From Symbiodinium natans (lineage: Eukaryota > Sar > Dinophyceae > Suessiales > Symbiodiniaceae), in contig CAJNDS010002080.1 in the NCBI GenBank assembly GCA_905221605.1, positions 1,457,596-1,521,595 on the forward strand: DNA of 64,000 bases, given 5' to 3'. The translations under genes and the position numbers were made by a program. Positions 53,296 to 64,000 of this stretch are shown here, piece by piece. The notes under the pieces were generated by a model. That model searched no databases and was not told where the DNA came from. It saw only the letters and a list, made by a program, of their open reading frames with translations. Numbering within the stretch: position 1 is the stretch's first letter; each line of letters starts with the position of its first letter.

Positions 53296-56200
53296 GTGCT
53301 CGACATGCTCGACGACAAATTTGGAGGAGATCTGTCATGGGTCGCTACGGCTAAGGCTGAGCTAAGGTTTGCAAGTGGAGTTCTTTGTGCAATGGGGTTT
53401 ACTTCCTTCCGAGGAGATCCCAACGTAGCGGATGAAGCAGCAGGAACAACACCGCTGATTGCTGCAGCCAGGGAAGGCAAAGTGGAAATTGTACAAGCCC
53501 TAATGGACAAGACGGCAGATCTAATGAAAACGGATCTGGATGGCGACAGCCCGCTGATGGTCGCTATTTCTCAAAACCACATGCAAGTGGTGCCTTGCCT
53601 GCATGAACCATTCCTGAACATGGCGTGCACATGCTTATACATGCCCTAAACCCTAAACCCTAAACCCTAAACCCTAAACCCTAAACCCTAAACCCTAAAC
53701 CCTAAACCCTAAACCCTAAACCTAAGCCCTAAACCCTAAACCCTAGCATGTTTGGAGCTGATCCGGCTGGCTTGGATGATCGATGCGGTGAGGTGCAGAT
53801 GTTTCTGAAAGCAGATCGAGGCAGGCCTTTCACCGCCCACCCTCCCCAAGCCTGAAGCGGGCCCTCATCCCATATTCCGACTTCCCTTACAAGTAGCTTC
53901 CGAAGCTCGGCGAAAGTGTGAACCCAAGAAATATCTTGAAGCAACATCGCAAGCACAGAACCCTTTGCCCCCCGAGGGCTGCTGCTGGTGCCTTCGAAAG
54001 AGTGATGCGTAAAGTGTTTGCAGTGTCGGTGTCGGTCATGCATGCCGCGCGTCCATCCCAACGTTGCTTGAGACAGGCGTTGACGTGGATGCCTCCAACA
54101 AGATAGGGCAAACTCCACTGATGAAGGCCTCTGGCAAGCTCTTGTAGGTTGTAGGCGGTAGACTTAGACGACAGTGGTCTTCGCACATTGTCGTCGCGTA
54201 AGATATCATGTAGGCGGCCAACAAGGCCAACGTCGAATGTGCTCGGGACTTAGCCTATCAACTCCCATCAAATCCTCTATCGCGATGGCAGTCCACCTGC
54301 TTCAAATCCGTCACCTTCAGGTCAAGGTTCTGCTGGAAAGCCGAGGCAATCCCAATGCAAAGCGTGGCCCTCGGATTAGCTAAGGCAAATTAAGGCAATG
54401 TTCCTGGAACCGAGGCTTGGGACCCTGCAAAGTCTCAAAGTGCCCCAATGGGGCCAATGTGGCTAAGGACCAAATTTGGAAAGACCGCACTTATGCTGGC
54501 AGCGGAGAAAAGCAGCCTGGATTCTGCAGCAGCTTTGCTGATGCTTGGCTGCATCCAGGGTGTGTTGTGGGCATGCTATACACTCACGACTACTTTTGGA
54601 GAAATTGGAGAGCTTAATCTTCCCATACACTTCAGGGACGCTGGGGCAGACATTGCCATGGCGGATGACAGGGGCTTCACTGCATTGAGTCTCATCCGCA
54701 AGATCTCGAGCAGGGGTAAACACGTGTCTGGCACAGACGACTTGATGATTGTACCATTACCCATATGTTTATATTGTTACATTGTTACGTCATATTAATA
54801 CATGAGTATATTGTTATGCTGTCTTGTTGGATTGTTATATTGTGTTACTATAGTCGTTTATTTTTAGAGTATCTATATTATCGATGATTGCAGTACTCTA
54901 TGATTATATTGCTACATTAATATACTGATATGCTGTTACGTTTATTTTATATGGGTATGGTTTACATTTTCGACTACACTGCACGTTACTAAAATATTCT
55001 TATATGTTGTATTTTATATTCCTATATTCTCATATTGGTATGTTCGTATAATCATAGGTTTTTCAAAGGTGTATATATATATATATATTACATACTATAT
55101 ATGTACGTCTGTCTGTATGTATGTATGTACCATTATCTTTGGATATTCTTACATCAATATATTAGTAAATCCGTATATTCTTATATTCCCAAAATGGGCA
55201 ACCAAGGTTTCCAGCAGCTTTTCGCTGCGATGTGCCCATGTTGGGGATGCTGCTGACCTCGAAAGCAGATGCTACGAAGAAAGCGCAGCCGGGAACTGCG
55301 CTCATGATGGTGCGCTCCGTGCTGGGGAGATTGAGTGTGCTGGGGGCTTCATGTCACCGCCCCCCTTCCCCCTCCCTACCCCCCCCCCTAGCCCCGCTCC
55401 CCTACCCACCCCCTACCCCCCCCCCCCTTACCAACCCCCCTCCCCTGGGTTGAAAAAGATGTGTCAGCAAACTGGTGTGTTGCTCGCATCCCCCAGCCCA
55501 AGGACTAACAACTCAAATAACTTTAGAATTGCTATGGCTTTTAGTGAAATACGGGCGCTTGTGGAAACATGAGCTGCCTCATTCTGGTTGTTTGCATCCT
55601 TGCGGTTTTATGAACAACGCGGCAATGCGTTTGTTTTTTCCCACCTGTCAGGTGAGGGTTGTTAGATTTATGTGAGCCTCACCCCGCCTCGTCCTCCTCC
55701 GCCGCCTCCTCCTCCTCGTCGTCAACCGCGACCATCCGCGCCAGCGTTGCCCGCCGGAGCCCACCGCGACCATCCGCGCCCAGCGTTGCCCCGCCAGACC
55801 CCAACCGCAACCATCCGCGCCACAACGAGCGTGATGTCAGTCTGGCTGTTTGGAGATGTCATGGTGGGGATTAGGTATTCGAAGTAAGGCATATAATTTC
55901 TGTTTCATTGCCAGCTTAAGATGCAGACTGCTTGTTGAAAGCCATCTCTATACTGCTTTAGGGTTCGTAGTTTCATAGCAATCATTGGCCCACATGTTTC
56001 CCAAGTTACAGGCAGTGGAATCACCATCTTTCAAGCCCGAGTCGGTGAAGCTGCTTCTGGAGCATGGTTGCCCTCTCGATGAAGTGTCGATGGAGGGGGA
56101 CACGGCCAGCAGCTGAGCGCGTTCCTGTGCTCGCGTGCTCACGTGATGAGACAGCTGGTTCTCTGCTGTTGGCAGGCGCTGATGAAGTCGGTGGAGGAAA

Positions 56201-56496
56201 ACAACGCAAGAGCCTTACAACTTGGCACGAGCTTGTGTCAATCTGGGGCAGGAAGTGCGAGCTTGATGCAGTCACGCTCCTTTGCAAGGCCGATGCCATC
56301 GCTGCCCTGCTCGCGGCTAAAGCGGACGCAACTAAAAGCAACAAGGACCCTGTATTCTCATGTCTATAGGAGTCTATAAGAGGCTGTAGAGTGCTCGTCG
56401 CTCCCTCCAAGCACCTGTGAGGAGGGCAAGACAGCACTTGATTTGGCCCGAGAGAGAGGCCTCAAAGGTATCGAGGAGCCGCTCGGATTTGTGTAG
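53296..56496 (+). CDS. multi-exon ankyrin-repeat protein
   Basis: Ankyrin repeats are read across many short exons on the + strand: to 53589 (DPNVADEAAGTTPLIAAARE, GDSPLMVAISQNHMQV; GT donor), 53793-53810 (VQMFLK; GC donor), from 54073 (TGVDVDASNKIGQTPLMKAS), from 54321 (VKVLLESRGNPNAK), ~54465-54550 (KFGKTALMLAAEKSSLDSAA), ~54640-54710 (AGADIAMADDRGFTALSLIR), ~55245-55310 (LLTSKADATKKAQPGTALMM), ~56030-56110 (ESVKLLLEHGCPLDE), ~56270-56350 (DAIAALLAAKADATKSNKD) and ~56417-56496 (EEGKTALDLARERGLKGIEE, TAG). The first three join in frame; later joins are approximate, so a decayed gene cannot be excluded. Ankyrin repeats mediate protein binding. The true start may lie upstream. An intron holds a CCCTAAA array. 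Confidence 0.6.
53644..53746 (-). repeat. intronic telomere-like array (CCCTAAA)~14-15
   Basis: About 103 bases of CCCTAAA with a few slips near 53720. It lies inside the intron 53590-53792 of the ankyrin gene. Orientation is opposite to the array at 25732. Confidence 0.95.
54783..55195. other. AT-rich intron with TA repeat
   Basis: Strongly AT-rich, with repeated phrases like TATTGTTA and TATATTCTTATATT. It includes a TA repeat at 55070-55089 and GTCTGTCTGTATGTATGTATGTA-like tetramers (55107-55129). Lies between ankyrin exons. Confidence 0.75.
55358..55448. repeat. C-rich tract
   Basis: Runs of 3-13 Cs separated by T or TA over ~90 bases. The opposite strand could form G-quadruplexes. Intronic in the ankyrin gene. 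Confidence 0.85.
55724..55829 (+). repeat. three imperfect ~40-bp repeats
   Basis: The phrase ACCGCGACCATCCGCGCC followed by AGCGTTGCCCGCC recurs three times with small changes. It lies between ankyrin exons. Confidence 0.7.
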
Positions 56497-57217
56497 CCAC
56501 GAACAGTGCCGTCTGCTGGTTTTCAACCCCTGTTCTCCTGACAAAGGCTGCTCGCCGCGGCGAGCCCTTGAGACTATATACTACAATTTTGCAGCCTTGT
56601 GTCGCACGTGTCGCTGAGAAAAGCCGCGGGCAATGCAAGTGCAGTTCATGCCTTGCTTCACCTCTTTTAATGTTGCCTGCGGCAAGCAGCCATGGATGAT
56701 GGTAGCATTGCCGCTGCTTCGCTGCTTTGCTTGGCTTGCAGGGATGACCATGGAGGTATTCGGTTTGCACGTGCCCTTCAGTTATAGCCAATGCCATCCA
56801 GTCGTCTTTGGTTTGTAGAGCACTTAAGTGGTGGCAGAACTCAATCGAGATTGCGAAGCTACACACGCAGAAATCCCTTCAACGGGCCTGGGCTGTTCTG
56901 CCCGCAACCTGTCAGGCAGTCGCAGGCCCTACTAAAAGCCTGGTCTGCACATAGATACAGAAGATTACAGAAGCTAGAATTCACCCACACGTGCGTCACG
57001 TGGGACCCTTTCGACATGAATCGGTCTGCAGCCCATGCTGTATTGCGTGAAGGTTGAGCCGCATGAGCCGCAATGTGGTTCGCATTGCGTATGCCTAAGG
57101 TCAGATGCAAAGAACAAGCGAATGCAAGTGATGCTTGAAAACTCAGCAACATACTCTGCCACAGCCTCGGCCGAGTAACTTGAGTAGCCATTGCCAGTGG
57201 CCATCCATTCCTGCGGA
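56497..57217. other. intergenic, no feature seen
   Basis: Between the ankyrin stop and the array upstream of the BTB exons. Nothing recognised. Confidence 0.4.
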
Positions 57218-57247
57218 CCCTAAACCCTAAACCTTAAACTCTAAACC
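57218..57247 (-). repeat. short CCCTAAA-type array
   Basis: Four heptamers, the last two degenerate. It ends about 30 bp before the first BTB exon. Confidence 0.8.
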
Positions 57248-57275
57248 GCAGTGAAAGAAGCAGACTGTAGCTTTG

Positions 57276-59757
57276 AGCTTTGAGGACGTCGAATTCCAGG
57301 TTGGCCCAGATGGCGAGAGCATTTTTGGTTTAAAGGCGCCTGGGTATCAAGAACAGCTGGTTGAACAGCTGTGTCGGCTCTAACTGGTTTTGTTTTTTCG
57401 CTGCGAGGCCATCTATGCTCGAGCTTCGGAGGTCTTCTCAAAGATGTTTTTTGAGGCAGGGTTTCGTGAACAGCACGAAACCTCTCCGCGCGTCGTGGTG
57501 GCATTCTCAGAATGGCACAGTGCCATATGCGGATTTTGCGCAGCGAACGTGTTTACAAGTGCAAGCTCTTGAGGTACGGGTTGAAGACATCATGCCGAAG
57601 TCGTTTCGACAGCTACATCGTTGGGTGTATGTCCAGTTCTCGGGGTCAGCAGCAGAACATCGCAAAACCTGAGAATTGCACTTGCGAAGTGTGGGAGTAT
57701 CTGGTATGTGCTTGCTGTCAGGACATGGATGTGACTTTGACTTGGGATACCGTCTTTGGTATCCTCGATGCTGCTCGCAAGTACATGGTTGAGGACACCC
57801 CTGCAGAAGTTGCAAGCAGAACTTCAGCAAACCCTAAACCCCAAACCCCAAACCCTAAACCCTGAACTGCGCTGCTTTGAAGGACCTGGAGTTGCAGTGT
57901 AGGCGCTGGGTGGCCTTAGAGGCCAGAGAAGCAGCAGGGGCGGTAGGCAGGCGCCCCAGATGCAAAAACGCCTGGGTGACGCGACATGCCCCTGGAAATC
58001 CAGGATCTCATGGTCACGGTGCCTTGACTGTACGACGCTGGTGAGGTCTCTTCTCTGCTGCAGCAGCTGGGCAGCGTGGAACCTGGCGCTGTACAAGCAC
58101 AAAGGAGAGTAATCCTGCCACTCCGGCTTCCTCAGATGCGCTCGGAAACAGGTGGTTTCAATGGTCGCAAGCGCTGCGCAGCCGGGTGGGCCTCCTAAGC
58201 CATCTGCACAGTGCCCGAACGACACTGGTACATGCAAGGCCTGAATTGCCATGTTGCAAGCCGACCAACGCAATGGAAGTTCGCCAATCCTTTCCGCCTC
58301 AGTCATCGGGCCGCTGGCGAGCCCAAAAACTGACAGCAGCAGAGAAAAGAAAGGGGTGGGTGGGAGGGCTTTCAGAATTTACGGTGTACGGGTTTGGGGT
58401 TTCATGTCACAGCGGCTGAAGCTGGGCCGCTTCGAGAAAGCACAGGCCACCCTGAAGGACGTTTCGCCACCAACCTCGACAGCACAAGAATTTTGCTGGC
58501 AAGGCAACTTGGACCCCGAGCTGAAAGGAAGACGGGTTGCTTGGATCGCTGGGGACTAGGTTTTCGCAGCTTGTCTCTCCTTATCTCTCCTGACGTGGAG
58601 TCGGCATGTTCCCTTCGTCCCCGCAGTGACAGACGGGGTTTTCGGAGCATGTCAGCCCTCATCTCCCTTGTCTTTTTTGGTCTCCCTTTCTTAGGTGTGG
58701 ATGGTGAGGTTTTCGGTGTGGGGCCGGTGTGGATGTGGAATGCCGGGTCTTTCGGAGTTTGTCTCCGCTTCTCTCCCTGCGGTTCCGTCCATGCGGGGGT
58801 CGGTGAGGGGCGGTGTGGACTGAAGGGCTTGTAACGAATAGCTGCCAGCATGCGAAACGAAATACGACCAGTTCGGCCGGCAAGAGGCCACCACAATGCA
58901 TTGGCCACGGGAAAGACTCAAACACTCAGGCTTGGAGAAGGCCGTCCCAATTTCTGCCTGAAGCGGTCTGTGAGTGGATTCGTTGAGGTGGCCCCCAGAT
59001 CGATCAGCTAAGTTCTTCAGACGAGGATTTCGCTGAAAGCTCTCGTTCGTTTGCTGCGCATGTTTCGGGCAAAACAGGACTTCGACTGTCTGGTGTTTTC
59101 CACGGGGGTGTTGATTCGCCATGGCGAAGTGTGAGAGGTCGATCAGCGACATCAGTGACAAGTGACTGCTTACTCGGGGGCTGCTTGAGGTGGAGTCATT
59201 TGGAGCAGCTGCTTTAGCGGCTTGTCCAGAGGACCGTGTAGTTGAATATTGTTTATCGTTGCTGCATGGTACTGCAACTTCTGGGAAAGGCCATCCGGCA
59301 GCTGCCCACTGATACCTTCATGGAAGTTCTCACAAGCGAGGACCCTCGAATTTACCTGGACTTGTGTGAGCCAATGTTGTGTTGATTTGCACCGACTTTT
59401 GCATCCATGTTTGAGACGAGCAAGCCAGGATTTGTGCGTGGCGAAGGAGGAGGACGTTTTCGAGGCCGTTCAGGCGGGCGACAGTTCTGCAGTGACAAGT
59501 GTGGCTTCCTTCGAATCATCACAATGTCTGTGTGAAAAAGTCTCAACATATCTTGACGAGTTTCGTTGCCGACAGGCCTGGGCCGCTGCTGCAGACGAGC
59601 GCGGCGAGGATCACGTGCTGAAACCGAAAGTCCAGGGAAGAGGGGACCCCGGAGGGGCCAAGGGGGGCTCTTGGTGCTGGATCATCTGCAGGATCCGGCA
59701 GCAGCGTGGCAGAAGATGGCTGAATCTGACGTCATTCATTTCCCTCTGTTGGACATG
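57276..59757 (+). CDS. BTB-BACK domain protein
   Basis: Four BTB exons join in frame: 57276-57335 (FEDVEFQVGPDGESIFGLK), 57408-57491 (AIYARASEVFSKMFFEAGFR), 57574-57630 (VRVEDIMPKSFRQLHRWVY) and 57722-~57800 (TWDTVFGILDAARKYMVED). The introns are 57336-57407 (GC-AG), 57492-57573 (GT-AG) and 57631-57721 (GT-AG). Downstream pieces fit the BACK domain: LLGKAIRQLPTDTFMEVLTS (~59273-59345), VAKEEDVFEAVQ (~59438-59475) and VIHFPLLDM (~59731-59757). Family knowledge: BTB-BACK proteins are often substrate adaptors for Cullin-3 ubiquitin ligases. No Kelch repeats were seen in the window. Start, the exons between 57800 and 59270, and the C-terminus are undefined. Confidence 0.65.
57830..57866 (-). repeat. 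degenerate CCCTAAA array, intronic
   Basis: About five heptamers, two reading CCCCAAA. It lies just after the fourth BTB exon. Confidence 0.85.
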
Positions 59758-62700
59758 AGGCGCGGATCATCACCGATGCAATGCCATGAGAAGTCTGAAT
59801 CAGTCCGAAGAGTTGCGTACGCCAGAAGCTTTCTTGAAGGTTTTTTGCAGAGAAAGTCGTTTTGCTGCGCACTTACATCTGGGAGCCCGAAACAGGAAGC
59901 TACTTGCTGTCCAGCGTGACTTTGTGTCTCTTTGCGTTCCTTGCTGGAGCTATCCATGTCATCAACACAACCTTTCCAGACACGCTTCTGCTTGACAGGC
60001 AACATCGTTTGCCACAGGAGCGAGAGTTTTCGGTAAATCTGCTTGTGTATTGAAAGCTAGCCTGAAGTCTCCTTGCTCAGGAGCAAAGCCTGTTGGTCTT
60101 TGTATCCAAAGCAATGGGTAGCTATCCGGCTCGACAAGCGAGCCTGCTGGCAAGGCGAGTGACGTTGGCACATGCCGAAGCCATAAACTGGGCCATGTGA
60201 CACTGCCACCGTTAACTTGTCGAGTCTCAAACCGTTGCTAGGGCTTCTGTGCCAGATGCAAGGAAGTAACAGTACTCAGTATGACAGCCAAGTTCTGGGC
60301 ACGGCATGAGACATGAGTGTTTTGCGCGGAGAGGCTACAATTGATACTTCGTGACTGCAGTGCCGAGGATTGCTCATGGCCCGCGTGTCTTATCGCTTAG
60401 CATCCTTGCCGTCCTGACAACTGCAGGATGCAACATCGATTATTGACAACATCCTCGAGTTCAGGCACGTGACGTGGCGTCCAGCATCTTGGTGGCCTGT
60501 GCGGGTTCTTGCGTCCAGGCAAGAGAACACCTACCCCCAAACACTTGCTCACTGCCTTGTACAGAAAGCTGAATCCTCAGAAGACGCACAAGTGAAAGCG
60601 GTACGTTCCGTCAGTAGGCTTCATCTTACAAAGTCTTACAACCTTGCCGAGTCTTCTTAGAGGCTTTGGCTGATTACGAGCACTGCAGCGAGCCCTTGGC
60701 TTACTGCGATCCGACAAAGCGCCTCCATTTTTCCGGGGTGATGCCCAAATATGCCCAAGGTGGGTCAGCATGTGGACCGAGCTGTGGGGTGCCCTCAGGG
60801 CTGAAGGCCTTCGAGATGAATGTGACCGTGACTCAGCAGTGTGCTGCTCGTCTGAGCACCTTGATCTGTTGCTACATGTTGCTACTCTCTTTCAGGTTCG
60901 TGCTACAGTTGACTATTGTGGCAGCCTTGTGGTGACTGCGCATTAGAGTGTGGGAGCTATGATTTGTATGGTTCATGCACCCTGTGTTCTCCACCTCCCA
61001 TGGTTCTGGGAGCCACTTTTTCGGCATGATGTGAGGGACGGTCTGACAGTCTTGTGGTGCAAATTCTTTTTAAGGCTTTAAGGAGGCTGCGAGCCTCTTG
61101 AGATACTCAGAGATCCGCCCAAAAGGTTCTTCGCTCAAAGGCCGCTGACCCCCTCGCAGAGGGCGCCTGTGTTTATCTGTGAGCAAAGTCTTCGGCTCAG
61201 TCCTCAGAGCTTCTAAGGTCAGAACCTTTTTGAAGAAGATCCTTCGCCAGAAAATTTGATTGGTGTTTGGATTTGCCCATACGCTGTCGCCTCAGCGCTG
61301 TAGTGACTGCACCCGTCGCAAGCAAAGCCCAGCACCATCAGGTGCATACGACAACCATGCTATGAGCACTCTTGAGGGAGGTGATTGCCTTCGCTTGCCG
61401 AGGATACCCTTGGGCTTGTTCGAGTTTGGACCCCAGCCGTAGCCCATGCTGAAGGAAGGTGCCAGATTTCACAGCACTCAGGTCCTTTGCAAACTCAACG
61501 ACTCTAGAAAGCTTGCCGTGTTACCGCTGATCAAAGTGCTAGAAGCCCTTGTCCTCGCCTCAAGCCGTCACTCGCCCTGTTGAGCGAATCTTCTGCCCAT
61601 GCAGCCAAGGTTCGTAAAGCTGAGGATTCAGCACCGCAAGGTGGCTGCACTTGCGACCCGGTTTCTGCGGCACGGGCCTTGATGTTTAGCGGCCGTAGAT
61701 TCCTGTCACTTCTCCTGTTGCACGATCTGTGTACTTGTGTTGCTTCCTGTGTGCCCAAGATCCCAGGCCACTGAGCTAGCTGCGCACCTTGACAAGGCCT
61801 GGCATGTGCAGCGTTCGAAATCTAAGTTGCGCATGAAGCTCCATCCAGCGCGAAGCTGCCAGATTCGATCCCGAAATGGGCATTTGACAGCTCTGCAAAA
61901 TTTGGGGAGCCTGCCGCAAGCTCGGTTCACTCGACATTTGTCTTGTCCATGCCACTAGTGCTTTGCGGGTTAAGCTGGCTTCTTAGGCAACAGCGGCTGG
62001 ATGCCATGAGTGGGCACAGCAGGAAGAAGGACCGGATGCTTTCACCTGATCGTGAAGCATCAGCCTCACCCAGATCCTAGATGCCTGTCGTGGCTTCTCA
62101 GTTTTTCCGTGCTGAGTCTTGATGCGAGATGCCGGCGAACTGCACTGCATGGCAAAAATTCGGATGCTGAATCCACCCATACTGTGCGCTCACAGGGGGA
62201 AAGCTGCAGGAAGCTCTGGGCCCTCGCAATTCAGCTCGCTGTTTAGTAAACACGACTGACAAAAATAACTTTGGGCTCTTTGCGATGCCATGGACCTTTC
62301 TGCAGTTTCCGTTTCACTGGGAGCGCTGCCTTTGCATCATGCCAAGGCCCTAAGTTTTTTGTGCAGAAGCCAGAACATGCCCATGGCGAACGCCATGTTT
62401 GATGATGCCCAGCACCATGCCCAGCGACAGCGGATCGCTGAAAGAGTGGGATTTGGGGGTGCAGAGCTTTCCATCACTCGTATTTGGGAAGAGGGCGAAG
62501 GAGCGGTTTCGATACTTGCTGCCATTTTGTTGGCCGACAGCCGCCAGGTCGTCGCACACAGCCGGAGCATATGATATGCACATGAAGGCGTTGCGAGGAG
62601 GACCCTCAACAATTTAGCATGGACAAACAAATAGCAGCAATTGACAGCTCATATAAGCTAAACTCCAGCTATTGATCTGCTGAACTCAGATGTGATGTGA

Positions 62701-64000
62701 GATGCTAGGCTTCAGTGACAGAGGCATGATGCTGAAGAGCAGACCTGTTGAAGTTGTTCACTCACTCTCAGCCTAAGTCATGGCAGCATTTGTTGATGCC
62801 TCATCAGCTTGCTCCGCAGCAGATTACGTGTTTCAGACGTCGTCGTTCCGCCCTCAGAGCAGCAATGCCAAGTTGTGTAGAGAGGGCAAATGGTTGCAGG
62901 CGTTTTTTCAGAGGATGCTTGACACACGATGTTGCATGCCAGGCTCAGACCATTCTTGAATCATCCGGGCATAGACAAAGCAGGCGAGAGTCTGAGCTTG
63001 ACGCTAAAGCTTGCTCAAGCAGGATATTTGGTACTTTCTTGGCTTGTTTGGCCAGGGACAGTGTTCCACAAGCCAGTGAACCCAGAACATGCCGTCAAGG
63101 AGAGACAGGCCCAAGCCTGAGCGTCACATGTGTCAGCTGTCGCAGCATTGAATTTTGATTGCGCATTTGTATTTGCGTTTGGGGACGTCTGATCGTGGCA
63201 CTCAGGCTGCTGCCAGCCTGTCCCTGAGACCGTTCCACGCCCCTGCAAAGGCTGGCGTCTGGCAAATTCTCAATACCCAGTCTTCATGTGCAGTGACATC
63301 TGGCGGCAACGTCTGCTGCTGCATGCCGGGTGAGGACTCTGCGCCTTCGAGACCTGGCAAGTGCCGCACTCGTCCGCGAGGTGCCCTCAAGAGTCTCCCG
63401 AGGGACGCATGCGAAGGAAACCCTTCTGCGTGGCGCTGTTTGCAGGTCTGATGGCCAACAACTTTTCTCAGACAATGCCTCTGCCTTAGCACAAGCTTCT
63501 CGAGAGGCTCGCGTTGGGATGGGCTCGAAGGAGGTCCAGGAGGGCGGGACCCAACGCGTTGCGCACACTCACAATATCTCACAATGCCTAAATTAGGCGG
63601 CATCTCTGAGCTCTGGCTTAGTCACTTGATGCCATATGGATTATGGATCATGTCTCGCTGGTGTAGCTCATCGAAGCTCATCGAGGGAGGACCTACGGAC
63701 GTACGACAAGCTCGCAATCCTCGTCTACAATGATGAAACATCCAGCAGTTAACGTAACTTGACGATCAGTACATGCTCTTGAGACTCCCTACCAAGGCCT
63801 CCGCCACGCCAATCCAAAGTCTCGGATGCCAACTGTCCGGCCACGAGCTTTGCCTGTGGAAGGACATTGTAGGACTCGTTGCAATCTGTGCTGCTGCCCC
63901 TCTTCTCTGTCCCACTTCCTGCTACCAAAATGATGTCTCACAAATATAAGTTTACCAAGCCACATGGTAATTGAGTTTTTGGCGTATGGTGACATTCCGG
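59758..64000. other. unassigned; possible 3' exons of the BTB-BACK gene and other exons
   Basis: Coding-like fragments on the + strand: 60428-60460 (DATSIIDNILE after an AG), 62365-62560 (NMPMANAMFDDAQHHAQRQR...LSITRIWEEGEG) and 63445-63550 (GQQLFSDNASALAQASREAR). None matches a family I recognise and no splice chain was found. No RNA genes or mobile elements seen. Confidence 0.3.

Noticed and set aside
55680-55890. Pro/Arg-rich proteins from the repeats near 55.7 kb
   Set aside because: Both open frames arise from a GC-rich tandem repeat within an intron region of the ankyrin gene.

Overview
The window looks like nuclear DNA of a dinoflagellate, most probably a Symbiodiniaceae-like alga. 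The evidence: genes cut into short exons by small introns whose donors are mostly GC, with some GT and GA, while acceptors are AG and usually followed by G; scattered plant-type TTTAGGG telomere-like arrays; long BspA/DUF285-repeat, ankyrin and BTB-BACK genes; a tandem gene duplication; and a large Ty1/Copia retrotransposon of the kind common in these genomes. No bacterial operons, tRNA, rRNA or CRISPR were seen.

Layout. 1-4644: 5' part of a split PARP-like ADP-ribosyltransferase gene. 4650-17845: a complete, apparently young Copia element with identical 173-bp LTRs and a 5-bp target duplication TCATG, lying inside an intron of that gene. 18235-18510: last exons of the PARP-like gene, carrying the presumed catalytic glutamate. 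19062-23033: a signal peptide, DUF285-repeat, Cys-rich, single-pass membrane protein. 23034-26250: noncoding DNA with degenerate motifs, a G-rich tract, an AT-rich island and a 19-copy TTTAGGG array. 26276-27063: a gene of a conserved but uncharacterised protist family. 28021-30011: two tandem copies of a ~0.93-kb unit, each with a small secreted His-rich ORF. 30-43 kb: mostly unassignable DNA with simple repeats and isolated coding-like stretches. 43.5-47.1 kb: an array of ~0.5-kb units, one interrupted by an insertion. 52260-52742: an organelle-targeted EF-P-like factor. 53.3-56.5 kb: a multi-exon ankyrin gene with a telomere-like array in an intron. 57.3-59.8 kb: a BTB-BACK gene. The rest is unassigned.

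The most striking object is the Copia element. Gag-protease has two CCCH zinc fingers instead of the usual CCHC knuckle. Pol follows in the -1 frame, with a G GGG GGC heptamer in the overlap. After integrase, reverse transcriptase and RNase H, Pol continues for about 1,600 further residues. That extension holds a 2OG-Fe(II) dioxygenase-like domain (HxD...H...R), an unassigned alpha/beta-like segment, an SGNH-hydrolase-like domain, a Tpt1/KptA RNA 2'-phosphotransferase-like domain, a zinc ribbon and a novel C-terminus. A cryptic module with a WEVD...IRHH motif occurs once in Gag-Pro and again between RT and RNase H. All domain calls were made by reading motifs; no database search was run.
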